From positions 45,717 through 109,716 of the forward strand of contig CAJUTB010000004.1 of assembly GCA_910589315.1 (NCBI GenBank): 64,000 nt of DNA. Reading direction: 5' to 3'. The translations under genes and the position numbers were made by a program. How positions within the stretch are numbered: position 1 is the first letter of the stretch; every line of letters begins with the position of its first letter. Below are positions 50,700 through 58,451 of this stretch, in pieces. Origin of the DNA: an uncultured Oscillibacter sp. Its GTDB lineage: Bacteria; Bacillota; Clostridia; Oscillospirales; Oscillospiraceae. The notes beneath the pieces are model-generated. The model was not told the DNA's origin. It did no database searches and saw nothing but the letters and a program-made list of their open reading frames with translations.

Positions 50700-51800
50700 T
50701 TATTCCAGGTCTTCTGCGGCTCCCCCGCCCAGCAGAGGCAGCCGCCACCGGAGAGTTTCGGTCCGCTGTGCGGCCCCGCCCACCAGCTTTTCCAGCATAG
50801 TCCCGGCGGCGTCGTTGACCAGAACCGCCGTACAGCGGCCCTCCGGACCGTAAGACTCCACGGCTGCGGAAATTGCCGCCGCCAGCACCTCCGCCATGGT
50901 CCGGGCGGCGTTGGCGCGGACGTAGAGCCATTCCACCTGCACGCCGTTTTCCCGGCGGCTCAAGGCCACACAGCAGGAAATGGACGTTCCGTCCGGAAGC
51001 CCGCAAAAACTCAGGTCCGGGTCAAAATGCTCCCAATCCAGAGACGCCGCGCCCTTTTCCTGCAATTCCACATTCAACGCCCGGCGGGACAGGTCCGGTA
51101 CGCGGGACAGTGGAATCGCCTTTTTCCGGTTCTCCGGGGGGAAGAAGGGCTGCAAGCTGGCCGCGGCCTGAAAAGCCGACAGGGAACAATCTACCAGTGC
51201 AGGCCCCTGCTCCTGCTGAAAACCGGTCTGCTTCAAAATGGCTTCCACGGCCTCCTGGCCCGGCAGGTCCGGGGCCAGGGTGGCGGTGATTTCCCAGCAG
51301 TCCAGCAGCGGCAGTACGTCCCGCAGGTATTGCAGCATGTCCAGGGCGAAGCCTCTCCGCTGGTATTCCGGAGAGACGGCGATGGACTGAATCACCGCAG
51401 TTTCCGCCGCGGTGGAAAAGGCCAGGGCTCCAATGGCCGCGCCGTTTTTCGCTGCGCCGATCACCCGTATCCGGCCCTTTTGGGCATCCTCCCGCCCGGA
51501 AGGGTAGAGGAAGGGCAGGAAGGGCGTCACATGGGCTTCGTCCAGCAGATAGCAGTCCGCGGAAAAATCCGCTTTGGCCCACTCCGGACGTTCCCGCCGG
51601 GCTTCCGGGTCCGCCAGCAGAGCGGCAATGCGCTCCAGCGTGGGAGACTCCGCCTGGAAGTCCTCTGCTTTTTCGTCCAAAAACGCCTCCGCAGCTTCTA
51701 TTGTAGTATAATACCTGGCTTCCGGGTAGGCCATGTGGTACGCTTCGTCCTGACGCACCAGATATGCGCCGCCGATGCGGCGTAGAATTTCAAGCTGCAT
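50700..51800 (-). CDS. GNAT acetyltransferase with a LVRQD-type N-terminal domain
   Basis: The 366-residue protein has an acetyl-CoA-binding GNAT core near residues 120-170 (SIAVSPEYQRRGFALDML). A second, more divergent GNAT-like half lies towards the C-terminus. Its first 70 residues (EILRRIGGAYLVRQDEAYHM, then ERIAALLADPEAR) clearly match the whole 74-residue protein encoded two genes upstream. It is last in the presumed injection-system operon and 111 bases from its upstream neighbour. The acetyl acceptor is unknown. A role in modifying a cargo or a neighbour protein is only inference. Confidence 0.8.
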   Translation of the reverse strand: MQLEILRRIGGAYLVRQDEAYHMAYPEARYYTTIEAAEAFLDEKAEDFQAESPTLERIAALLADPEARRERPEWAKADFSADCYLLDEAHVTPFLPFLYPSGREDAQKGRIRVIGAAKNGAAIGALAFSTAAETAVIQSIAVSPEYQRRGFALDMLQYLRDVLPLLDCWEITATLAPDLPGQEAVEAILKQTGFQQEQGPALVDCSLSAFQAAASLQPFFPPENRKKAIPLSRVPDLSRRALNVELQEKGAASLDWEHFDPDLSFCGLPDGTSISCCVALSRRENGVQVEWLYVRANAARTMAEVLAAAISAAVESYGPEGRCTAVLVNDAAGTMLEKLVGGAAQRTETLRWRLPLLGGGAAEDLE

Positions 51801-51911
51801 AGATTGTTTGCCTCCCTTTCATCATTGTTATCACTGTGGGACTGCTGTTCCGGAAAGCCCCCCTTAACCGATGCGGCGGCTTCCAGAAGCAGACGCAGGC
51901 CCTTTTCGCTA

Positions 51912-52865
51912 TTACTGCGCCCCGGCCTCACGGTTCTGATAGTGCCGCTTGGCATAGGCCATTCTGGCGGCGGCTTCCTTCTTCGGGCCGGACCCTTTCT
52001 GCAAACGGCGGATTTCCTCCACATATTGGAAACGGCCCGTTTTCAAATACTGTCCATGCATATGGTCGGCACTCTCGATTTCCTCCTTCGGCACATAGGC
52101 GAGGACTTGCGTCAGAATTTCGAAAATATGCCGCTGCGTTTCGCTGATCTGGTTCGAAGCGTGGGAGGTGCATCGGTCGATATACTGCTGCATCGGCCGC
52201 GTTACCGATAGGCCCTTATCTTCCAGATATTCTTGCAAAAAGGAGTCCCGAAAAAAGGCTTCCTGCCGGAGAAGGTCGGCCTTCATGGCCTTTTCCGACA
52301 GCTTGCAGAGATTCTCAATCATCGGAAGGGCATCTTTCGCCTGGGGGACATATCGCAGGACCATCATCTGAATGGCGTCGATCTCCGGCGCGAGGGGAGC
52401 TGTCGGCGCACTGGCCTCGTACTGTAACCGGAGTCTTGCAATCTCCTCCTCAAGAGCCGGATTTTCCTGCTTTTGCTTCCTGGATAGATTTTTTCTCATT
52501 TTGGCTTTGATCTCGGCCATGGTATTGTCTACCGTGAGCCTGGCCGCTGTACAAGCCTGCTGCTGGCGTTTTTTGCCTTCCTCTTCCTGACGCGCCTTCT
52601 CTTTTTCACGCTGCGCTTTCGCGCGGTTTTCCCGCCGCTGCGCGGCGCGCTGTTCTTTGCGGCTCATGCCCTGCTGCTGCGCGTGTTCCTTCATCGCCGG
52701 CGCAGAGGCCTCCTTCTGAAGCTGTTTCGGCTGTGCGGGTTCCACCCCGCCGTTTTCCTCCTGCTGCTCCTGCTGCCGGATCACCTGCTGCTGTTCCGGT
52801 TCCTGAATCTGAATCGCTGTTTGTGCCTGCTGCTGCAATAGCAGCATATCGTTTTCGTTTGGCAT
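51912..52865 (-). CDS. Gln-rich leader protein, short paralogue (candidate cargo or adaptor)
   Basis: The 317-residue protein begins MPNENDMLLLQQQAQ, is very Gln-rich to about residue 55, then basic and coiled-coil-like (MSRKEQRAAQRRENRAKAQ). A helical region from 140 (LRLQYEASAPTAPL, FLQEYLEDKGL, YVPKEEIESA, GRFQYVEEI) follows. All three parts align with the first 300 residues of the 611-residue protein upstream. It lacks that protein's C-terminal domain. I know no family for it. In this setting a leader for loading into, or docking on, an injection particle is plausible. Confidence 0.7.
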   Translation of the reverse strand: MPNENDMLLLQQQAQTAIQIQEPEQQQVIRQQEQQEENGGVEPAQPKQLQKEASAPAMKEHAQQQGMSRKEQRAAQRRENRAKAQREKEKARQEEEGKKRQQQACTAARLTVDNTMAEIKAKMRKNLSRKQKQENPALEEEIARLRLQYEASAPTAPLAPEIDAIQMMVLRYVPQAKDALPMIENLCKLSEKAMKADLLRQEAFFRDSFLQEYLEDKGLSVTRPMQQYIDRCTSHASNQISETQRHIFEILTQVLAYVPKEEIESADHMHGQYLKTGRFQYVEEIRRLQKGSGPKKEAAARMAYAKRHYQNREAGAQ

Positions 52866-52895
52866 ATATTGACTCCTTTTCGGCTGGTCCTGCGC

Positions 52896-53120
52896 TTAAA
52901 TGACGGCTGTCCGGGCGTCAGGGTCCGCCAGGATGACGGCAATTCCCTCCAATACAGTTGCTTCCGGCCGTTCCACGTCCTCGAAATATCCCAGCTTCAA
53001 AAACACGCCGGGTTCAGCGCTTTCGCTGTAAGTTCCGGTGGTCAGGCTTACCATCTTGTACACGCCGTCCTGGCGCACCAGATAGGACTGGCCGCGGCGG
53101 CAGATAATCTCAAAGTTCAT
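52896..53120 (-). CDS. 74-residue LVRQD-type protein
   Basis: The small protein reads MNFEIICRRGQSYLVRQDGV at the start and ends LEGIAVILADPDARTAVI. It is a stand-alone version of the N-terminal domain of the GNAT protein at 50700. It starts at an ATG inside the end of the 611-residue gene (overlap of 11 bases), so the two are translationally coupled. Small size and coupling fit a chaperone or immunity partner of the preceding protein, but no function is known. Confidence 0.75.
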   Translation of the reverse strand: MNFEIICRRGQSYLVRQDGVYKMVSLTTGTYSESAEPGVFLKLGYFEDVERPEATVLEGIAVILADPDARTAVI

Positions 53121-54945
53121 GCAGTTCCCCATCCTTTACTTTATAGGCTCGAATGTCCAGTTCCCGCAGGCGTTCCACCAGCTCCGCGGGCATTTCCTGT
53201 TCGATCTCCTCCGGTGCGTCGACGTTCACGGGGTCCGCCATCAGTGTGACGCTCTCGATGTCCTCCACTCGGACGCCGCCGTGGTATTGCAGCTCCGCAT
53301 AGCTGGCGTCGGAATCCAGCAAAAGCTGTTCCACATCCAGCGGAGGGGTCTCGCCGGCCTGCTTTGCTTTCCGGCGAAGATACGCCGCCCGAATGACCTC
53401 AGACCGGTTCAAACCGCCCACAGCCTGCAAATCCGGCGAGTGAACGAAGTTCATCCGGGAGGTGAACTGGTTGCTCAGGCTGTCCCCTATCGTTATAGTG
53501 GTCCGCTCCAGCATCCGCTCCTTCCGCAGCGTTACGACGATATGTCCATACTGGCAGGAACCCTGATTGATGACGCTGTTTGAAGCGCTCTCCCGCACCA
53601 GGTCGCCGTGGGAGGCGTAGCCATAGATTTCATACTGCTCCGGCGGCAAAGCTTCCGGGTCGATGCCAAAGCACCGTTGGGAAAAATTCTTTCGGGTGTC
53701 CAGGTCCAGCAGAGCCCTGCTGGAATTGGTCTCCATCTGCGTCTTGAAACGCCCGCTGTCCAGAATCAGCCCCATAATTTCGCAGTTGGGCACTCGAATC
53801 TGGAACGAAGAATTTCGGACGGCCTCCTCCAGATATTCCCGCGCCAACGCGTTTGCCTGCTCCCAGTTCAGCTGGGGAGCGCGGGGGTCCTGCTCCCGAA
53901 TTGCCTGATTTGCGAAGGCCATGGTGTCATAACTCACCAGCAGCTGCTTGAAACTGCGTTCGCCCTCCGCCTCCTGCCAAGCCTTTCTCTGCTCCTCGAA
54001 CGACCGCAGGGTGATGGGCCGCCGCGCCCGGAACGTCTGCTCCTCGTATGCGGCGCGGGCCTCGGAAAGGGTCATCTCGCCCGCCTGAATCTGGGCGGCG
54101 TAGACCTCCTGGTAAGCGGGGACCTGCGCCCCGGTCCGCACCTGCTCGACGGCGGCCATACGCTGTTCGATTTCCCCGGCGTTCAACCCGGGGAACAGAC
54201 TCTCCCGCAGTGCGCCGATCTGCTGGCGCAGATGCTGTCCGCTGTTGCTCAAACGCCGCCCATATGCCAGAAACGCCTCTGTGGTGCCCTGGGGCATTTT
54301 CAGTTCGTGGGCGCGGATGTACTCGCCCAAACAGGCTTCTTCAAAGGCGTAGTCCTGGCGGTTCTGATCGAAGGCATGGGCCCCGTTCCGGAGAATGCGA
54401 ATACGGTCCAGCAGTTTTCGGGCCTCCCGTTCCGGAATGTGAGAGGCTTGATATTGGGCCAGAAAACACTGTTCCAGAGCTTCGACCTCGTTCAGCAGCG
54501 GCGCGGTGGAGGCGGACGCCTCATATTGGAGCGCGAGAGCGGGGTCGCGCTTCATCTGCTGCAACACCGGCTGGACAGACGCCTGCATCTGGGCTATGGC
54601 GCGGTCCTCCTGCTGTCTGGCTTTTTGAGCGGCGGCGGCTTCCCGTTCCCGCTGGCGGATGGCTTTCTGTTCGGCTCTTTGCCGTTCGCGTGCCTCACGG
54701 GCGGCCTGCCTGCGGGCGGCGCGGCGTTCTTTCCAGGTCATTTCCTGCTGCTGCGCCGGTTCCTCCATCACCGGCGCGGGAGCGGCCTCCTGGATTTGCT
54801 CCGGCTGCGGGACTGCCGGTCCGGCTGCCGGTTCCTGCCGCTGCTCCTGGACCTGCTGGGGCGCGGCCTGCGTCTGCTCCTGCTCTTGGGCTTGTATTTG
54901 TATTTGCTGCTGCTGCAATTGCAGGGTGTCGTTATCGTCGGGCAT
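53110..54945 (-). CDS. Gln-rich leader protein with C-terminal effector-like domain
   Basis: The 611-residue protein opens MPDDNDTLQLQQQQIQ, is Gln/Pro-rich to about 65, then basic and coiled-coil-like (MTWKERRAARRQAAREARE) to 120. A helical middle (ALQYEASASTAPLLNEVEAL) is shared with the 317-residue paralogue. The last 250 residues contain PEQYEIYGYASHGDLV, YGHIVVTLRKERMLERTT, TIGDSL, and YAELQYHGGVRVEDIESV. That order of motifs reminds me of DUF3626 or ADP-ribosyltransferase-like toxin domains. I cannot confirm this. It directly follows the DUF4157 gene. Confidence 0.75.
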   Translation of the reverse strand: MPDDNDTLQLQQQQIQIQAQEQEQTQAAPQQVQEQRQEPAAGPAVPQPEQIQEAAPAPVMEEPAQQQEMTWKERRAARRQAAREARERQRAEQKAIRQREREAAAAQKARQQEDRAIAQMQASVQPVLQQMKRDPALALQYEASASTAPLLNEVEALEQCFLAQYQASHIPEREARKLLDRIRILRNGAHAFDQNRQDYAFEEACLGEYIRAHELKMPQGTTEAFLAYGRRLSNSGQHLRQQIGALRESLFPGLNAGEIEQRMAAVEQVRTGAQVPAYQEVYAAQIQAGEMTLSEARAAYEEQTFRARRPITLRSFEEQRKAWQEAEGERSFKQLLVSYDTMAFANQAIREQDPRAPQLNWEQANALAREYLEEAVRNSSFQIRVPNCEIMGLILDSGRFKTQMETNSSRALLDLDTRKNFSQRCFGIDPEALPPEQYEIYGYASHGDLVRESASNSVINQGSCQYGHIVVTLRKERMLERTTITIGDSLSNQFTSRMNFVHSPDLQAVGGLNRSEVIRAAYLRRKAKQAGETPPLDVEQLLLDSDASYAELQYHGGVRVEDIESVTLMADPVNVDAPEEIEQEMPAELVERLRELDIRAYKVKDGELHEL

Positions 54946-54966
54946 ATCGAATTTCCTCCGTTTCCG

Positions 54967-56205
54967 TTATTGTCCGCCCAAGCGGCCCTGAATCCGTTCA
55001 ATCAGAGACTGATACTGTGCGATCAGCGGCTGAATCGTCGGAGGAAGGGCCGACCGGGCCTCCGGGGGCATTTCCGAGAGAGTGGGGAGGGCCAGCAGCG
55101 TGCGGCACGCTTCCCGGGCCACATTCAACGCCGCGCCGCCGTTCTTATAGGTATCCTGTTGCGCGGCCACGCCCGCATGGTTGCTGGTGGTGAGCATACA
55201 GCGCATCATATATTGCAGGGCGTCCTGCTGGCTGCCCTGAAACACGTCTGCGCCGCCCAGCGTGCCGACGGCCTGGCGGAGATAGGAAATCCCCTCGTCA
55301 CTCTCGGCGTACTGGGAGAACATGGAGAGCATATCGGAGCTGATCTGGTCCATTTTGCCGCCGGTCACAAAGGCCGCCGCGCTTTGCTTGCCGCCTGTGT
55401 TGATGCTCTGCTTGGTGGTGTCATTCAACGCCCGGCCAAGATCCATCCCGCCGCTTTCCAGGTTGTGGAGGTAAGTGGCATAATCGCCGTTGACGTTGTT
55501 CATCAGATTGCCGCGGAACGCTTTGTCGGCCCTGCCCTGAGCGGAGCCGCTGTTGCGGATGCCCAGCTCCACCAGGGCCGTGTCCCGGTCGTGGGACTGG
55601 AAGGCGCGGTTGGAATTTGCAACTGCCGCACCGGAACCGAGAAAGGCATCCTGGAAACTGGCAAACTTGCTTTGATCCGTCTGCCCTGGCCGGGCCTCCG
55701 GAATACGGTCCGGCACGTCTCCGGCGGTCATCAGCGCGCCCCGCATTTTCTCCATATAATCCAAAGACTCCACCGATTCGTTGCGTTCCACGCTCAAGGG
55801 ACCGGAAATCTGCATTTCCTGCGGTTTCTTCCTGCCGAACTTGGAGCGGAACCAATCCAATAAACCGCCCTGGGGCGCGCCCTCCGGGACGCTTTGCCGG
55901 ACCTCGCCGCCCCCCTGCTGAAGGGAGTGGGCCAGTTCGTGAGCCAAAAGGCCCCGGCTGGCGGGATCGCTCTGGTTGAAGGCTCCGCGGGCGAAGAAGA
56001 TGTCCCGGCCCGTGGAAAAGGCGTCGGCTCCCGTGGGGGCGGTCCGCCGCGCGGCGTCCTCGCCGGTGTGGATGCGGACGCTGGAGAGGTCCTGACCGTA
56101 AGCCCGGCTCATGTCTCCCACCACGTCGCTGCTGTTCATGAACTGAAACGCGATTTCATTTGCTTCCCGCTCGGCGGCGGGGTCGATGTGCAGACGTTTG
56201 CCCAT
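54967..56205 (-). CDS. DUF4157 (eCIS core domain) protein
   Basis: The 412-residue protein has an N-terminal DUF4157 domain with the zincin-like motif HELAH at residues 89-93. Before it come YGQDLSSVRIHTGEDAA, ADAFSTGRDIFFARGAF and SRGLLAHELAHSLQQ, the diagnostic pattern. This domain is a marker of extracellular contractile injection system loci, where it can be fused to cargo or accessory parts. The remaining 300 residues are helical and unrecognised. It lies between the AAA+ ATPase and the Gln-rich proteins. Confidence 0.88.
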   Translation of the reverse strand: MGKRLHIDPAAEREANEIAFQFMNSSDVVGDMSRAYGQDLSSVRIHTGEDAARRTAPTGADAFSTGRDIFFARGAFNQSDPASRGLLAHELAHSLQQGGGEVRQSVPEGAPQGGLLDWFRSKFGRKKPQEMQISGPLSVERNESVESLDYMEKMRGALMTAGDVPDRIPEARPGQTDQSKFASFQDAFLGSGAAVANSNRAFQSHDRDTALVELGIRNSGSAQGRADKAFRGNLMNNVNGDYATYLHNLESGGMDLGRALNDTTKQSINTGGKQSAAAFVTGGKMDQISSDMLSMFSQYAESDEGISYLRQAVGTLGGADVFQGSQQDALQYMMRCMLTTSNHAGVAAQQDTYKNGGAALNVAREACRTLLALPTLSEMPPEARSALPPTIQPLIAQYQSLIERIQGRLGGQ

Positions 56206-56248
56206 CTTCGTACCTCCTCAAAATGTCCATTACCAGATTCCGCCCCGG

Positions 56249-58252
56249 TTATCCGGAGAGGTAGTCGCTCAACATCACGCCGTATTCCCCGAATTCGCTG
56301 GCAAGGAGGACGTTTCCTTCCTTTTGCAGCTCCTGGAACATGGCCAGGACCAGGTGGTCCATATGTAAGACTTTCCCGTCTGCTGCGGCCTGATAAGCGG
56401 CGTTCAAGACGATGTTTTTGATCTGTGCGCCGGAAAGCGGGAACTGCCGCGCCAGATAATCCAGTTGGATGCCCTCCGACGGAATTCCAGCCAGCGCGCC
56501 GGTCCAGATTTTGCGGCGCAGGGGTTCGTCCGGCAGGGTGAAGGCCAGATGACAGCGGAACCGCCGGGCGAAAGCGGCGTCGATGTTTCCCGCCTGATTG
56601 GTCGCCATCAAAACGACGCCCTGGTATTCCTCCATACGCTGAAGCAGATAGGCGACTTCCGTATTGGCATATTTGTCCTTGGCGTCCTTGACCTCGCTGC
56701 GCTTGCCCAGCAGGGCGTCCGCCTCGTCGAAAAAAAGGACGAGGTTGCTTTTCTCCGCCTGATCGAAAACCTGCCGGAGCCGTTTTTCTGTCTCGCCAAT
56801 GTATTTGTCTACAATCTGGGACAAATCCACCTTGTACAAGGCCAGCCCCAGACGAGAGGCCAGGACCTGAGCGGTCATGGTCTTGCCGGTGCCCGGCGGC
56901 CCGGAGAGCAGAACCGATACGCACCGTCCGTAAGGATACCGCCGCCGCAGGCCCCATTCGTCCAGCACAAGGCCCTGGAGCTCCACCTGGGCGCAGACGG
57001 CTTGCAGGGCTTCTTTCAGGCGGTGTTCCAGCTGCAAATCCTCCCAGTCGCAGGCGGTATCCACAAAGCGAATATTCTCATACCGCCCGTCGTCCAGGAC
57101 CTGATAGCAGAGCCGGAAGATTTCCTGTTCCTCCCAGGGACCTTGCGGACGCTGGTTTTTCAAAAGTCGCAGGATGCGGATGATCTGTCCGGCGGTGAGG
57201 CTCATTTTGGCCGCCAGGGACTCCGCCGGGAAGGTTTCCGCGTCCGGAAGCGTTTCGGCTGCCAGCGTCCGCCAAAGGCGGGCGTTTTGCGGGATGGTGG
57301 GGGAAGGGATCTGCACCGGCCATATGGAACGTTCCAGAAAGGGGATGGTTTTCACGGCAGGCTGGGATGTGAGAAACACCGGGCGTTTTGCCGGAAGCCG
57401 TTCCAGCTGCCGCAGAAGTCCCGGCGGACCGTGGATTTCCCGCAGGCAGAGCAAACGGCGGCTCAGCAGCAATTCCCGCTGGACAAGCCGCCACGGACCG
57501 GGGAACAATCTCTGTTCGGACGCAACGGCATCGAAGGGCACGATCAGCAGTTCGTTTCCGAGAAGCGCGGCCGTGTGCCGGGCAAAGAACTGCCGTCCGC
57601 TGCCGGGTTCGCCGGAGATATGTACCACTGTCAAACCGGGATTTGCCCGAAGATGTTCCGCGGTTCGTTTCACCAGCCCGCCGGTCAGAACGGGTGCGGG
57701 CAGACCGGCGCAGGGGTCCACGGTTACGCCTTGCTCCAACAGACGGCGGTCAGGGGTTCCGTCGCCTTGCAGAAACGCGGCCAGGCGTCCGTCCAGACGG
57801 AAGGGGGCCTTGAGGAAATCCCGTCCCGGCTCCGCCTGGAGGAGAAGCTCTACCTTGTCAAAGGCATTCCGCAGGCGGGGGAGGAGGTCCAGGGTCTCCT
57901 GGTCCCGGCAGGCGATGCGCCCGGCGGTTTCGACGGTCAGGCCGTCGGAAACGCCGAAGCCCTCCCGCAGCAAATCCAGCGTCCGTTCTTCCAGCAACGC
58001 CAGCAAATAGAGCTGCACGGCCGTCAAAGCAATGGGGTCGCCGCCGCAGAGGGCGTGGATGTACCGGTAACGGTCCGCCAGCGCAGGGGCATCCGGGAAC
58101 AGAGCCTCCGGCGTCTCCGGATAAGCCGCCAGTTCTTCCTCGGTCACGTCCGGGGCGATCAGGCGGCTGTATGTTTTGAAAAAGGCCGCGTTTACCCGGG
58201 GCTGCAAGAACCGCGACAGCTTGAATGCCGCCAGAGCCGCCAATCGTTTCAT
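56249..58252 (-). CDS. AAA+ ATPase of the contractile-injection-system type
   Basis: The 667-residue ATPase has a canonical C-terminal AAA module: Walker A SGPPGTGKTMTAQVLA near 447, Walker B LVLFFDEADALLG near 507, sensor VVLMATNQAGN, and the arginine-finger region AAFARRFRCH. A second P-loop-like stretch, ISGEPGSGRQFFARH near 212, has Arg in place of the catalytic Lys, so the first module is probably inactive. The N-terminus is helical. Tandem architecture beside DUF4157 fits eCIS ATPases, whose role in particle assembly is not settled. It is first in the operon. Confidence 0.88.
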   Translation of the reverse strand: MKRLAALAAFKLSRFLQPRVNAAFFKTYSRLIAPDVTEEELAAYPETPEALFPDAPALADRYRYIHALCGGDPIALTAVQLYLLALLEERTLDLLREGFGVSDGLTVETAGRIACRDQETLDLLPRLRNAFDKVELLLQAEPGRDFLKAPFRLDGRLAAFLQGDGTPDRRLLEQGVTVDPCAGLPAPVLTGGLVKRTAEHLRANPGLTVVHISGEPGSGRQFFARHTAALLGNELLIVPFDAVASEQRLFPGPWRLVQRELLLSRRLLCLREIHGPPGLLRQLERLPAKRPVFLTSQPAVKTIPFLERSIWPVQIPSPTIPQNARLWRTLAAETLPDAETFPAESLAAKMSLTAGQIIRILRLLKNQRPQGPWEEQEIFRLCYQVLDDGRYENIRFVDTACDWEDLQLEHRLKEALQAVCAQVELQGLVLDEWGLRRRYPYGRCVSVLLSGPPGTGKTMTAQVLASRLGLALYKVDLSQIVDKYIGETEKRLRQVFDQAEKSNLVLFFDEADALLGKRSEVKDAKDKYANTEVAYLLQRMEEYQGVVLMATNQAGNIDAAFARRFRCHLAFTLPDEPLRRKIWTGALAGIPSEGIQLDYLARQFPLSGAQIKNIVLNAAYQAAADGKVLHMDHLVLAMFQELQKEGNVLLASEFGEYGVMLSDYLSG

Positions 58253-58294
58253 TCCACCGCCTCCCTCTGTTTTCCACGGTTTCCCGTCGAAAAT

Positions 58295-58303
58295 ATCATA
58301 CCA
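58295..58303 (-). promoter_or_regulatory. Extended -10 element upstream of the AAA+ operon
   Basis: The minus strand reads TGGTATGAT, an extended -10 form, 43 bases before the start. No good -35 is seen. Confidence 0.45.
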
Positions 58304-58376
58304 TGGAAACCCTGCTTCGTTTCTAAATGTTTTCTAAAATCTGGCGGATTTTCCACAACTGCCGCGAAAAAGACGC

Positions 58377-58382
58377 TATAAT
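58377..58382 (+). promoter_or_regulatory. -10 element upstream of the MATE-HATPase gene
   Basis: A perfect TATAAT lies 70 bases before the start codon, without a convincing -35. An activator may be needed, or a non-standard sigma factor may act. The 199-base divergent gap holds only these two elements. Confidence 0.45.
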
Positions 58383-58451
58383 GAGGCCACGTCCGGCGGC
58401 TGAAAACCGCTGGACCCATCCAATTTTTGACACAGCTTGGAGGCGTTTTTT

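Noticed and set aside
53608..55863. Open frame of 751 codons on the plus strand across the Gln-rich and DUF4157 genes
   Set aside because: It is rich in Gly, Leu and Arg and crosses a gene boundary. The minus-strand frames have ribosome sites, overlaps and a recognisable DUF4157 domain.
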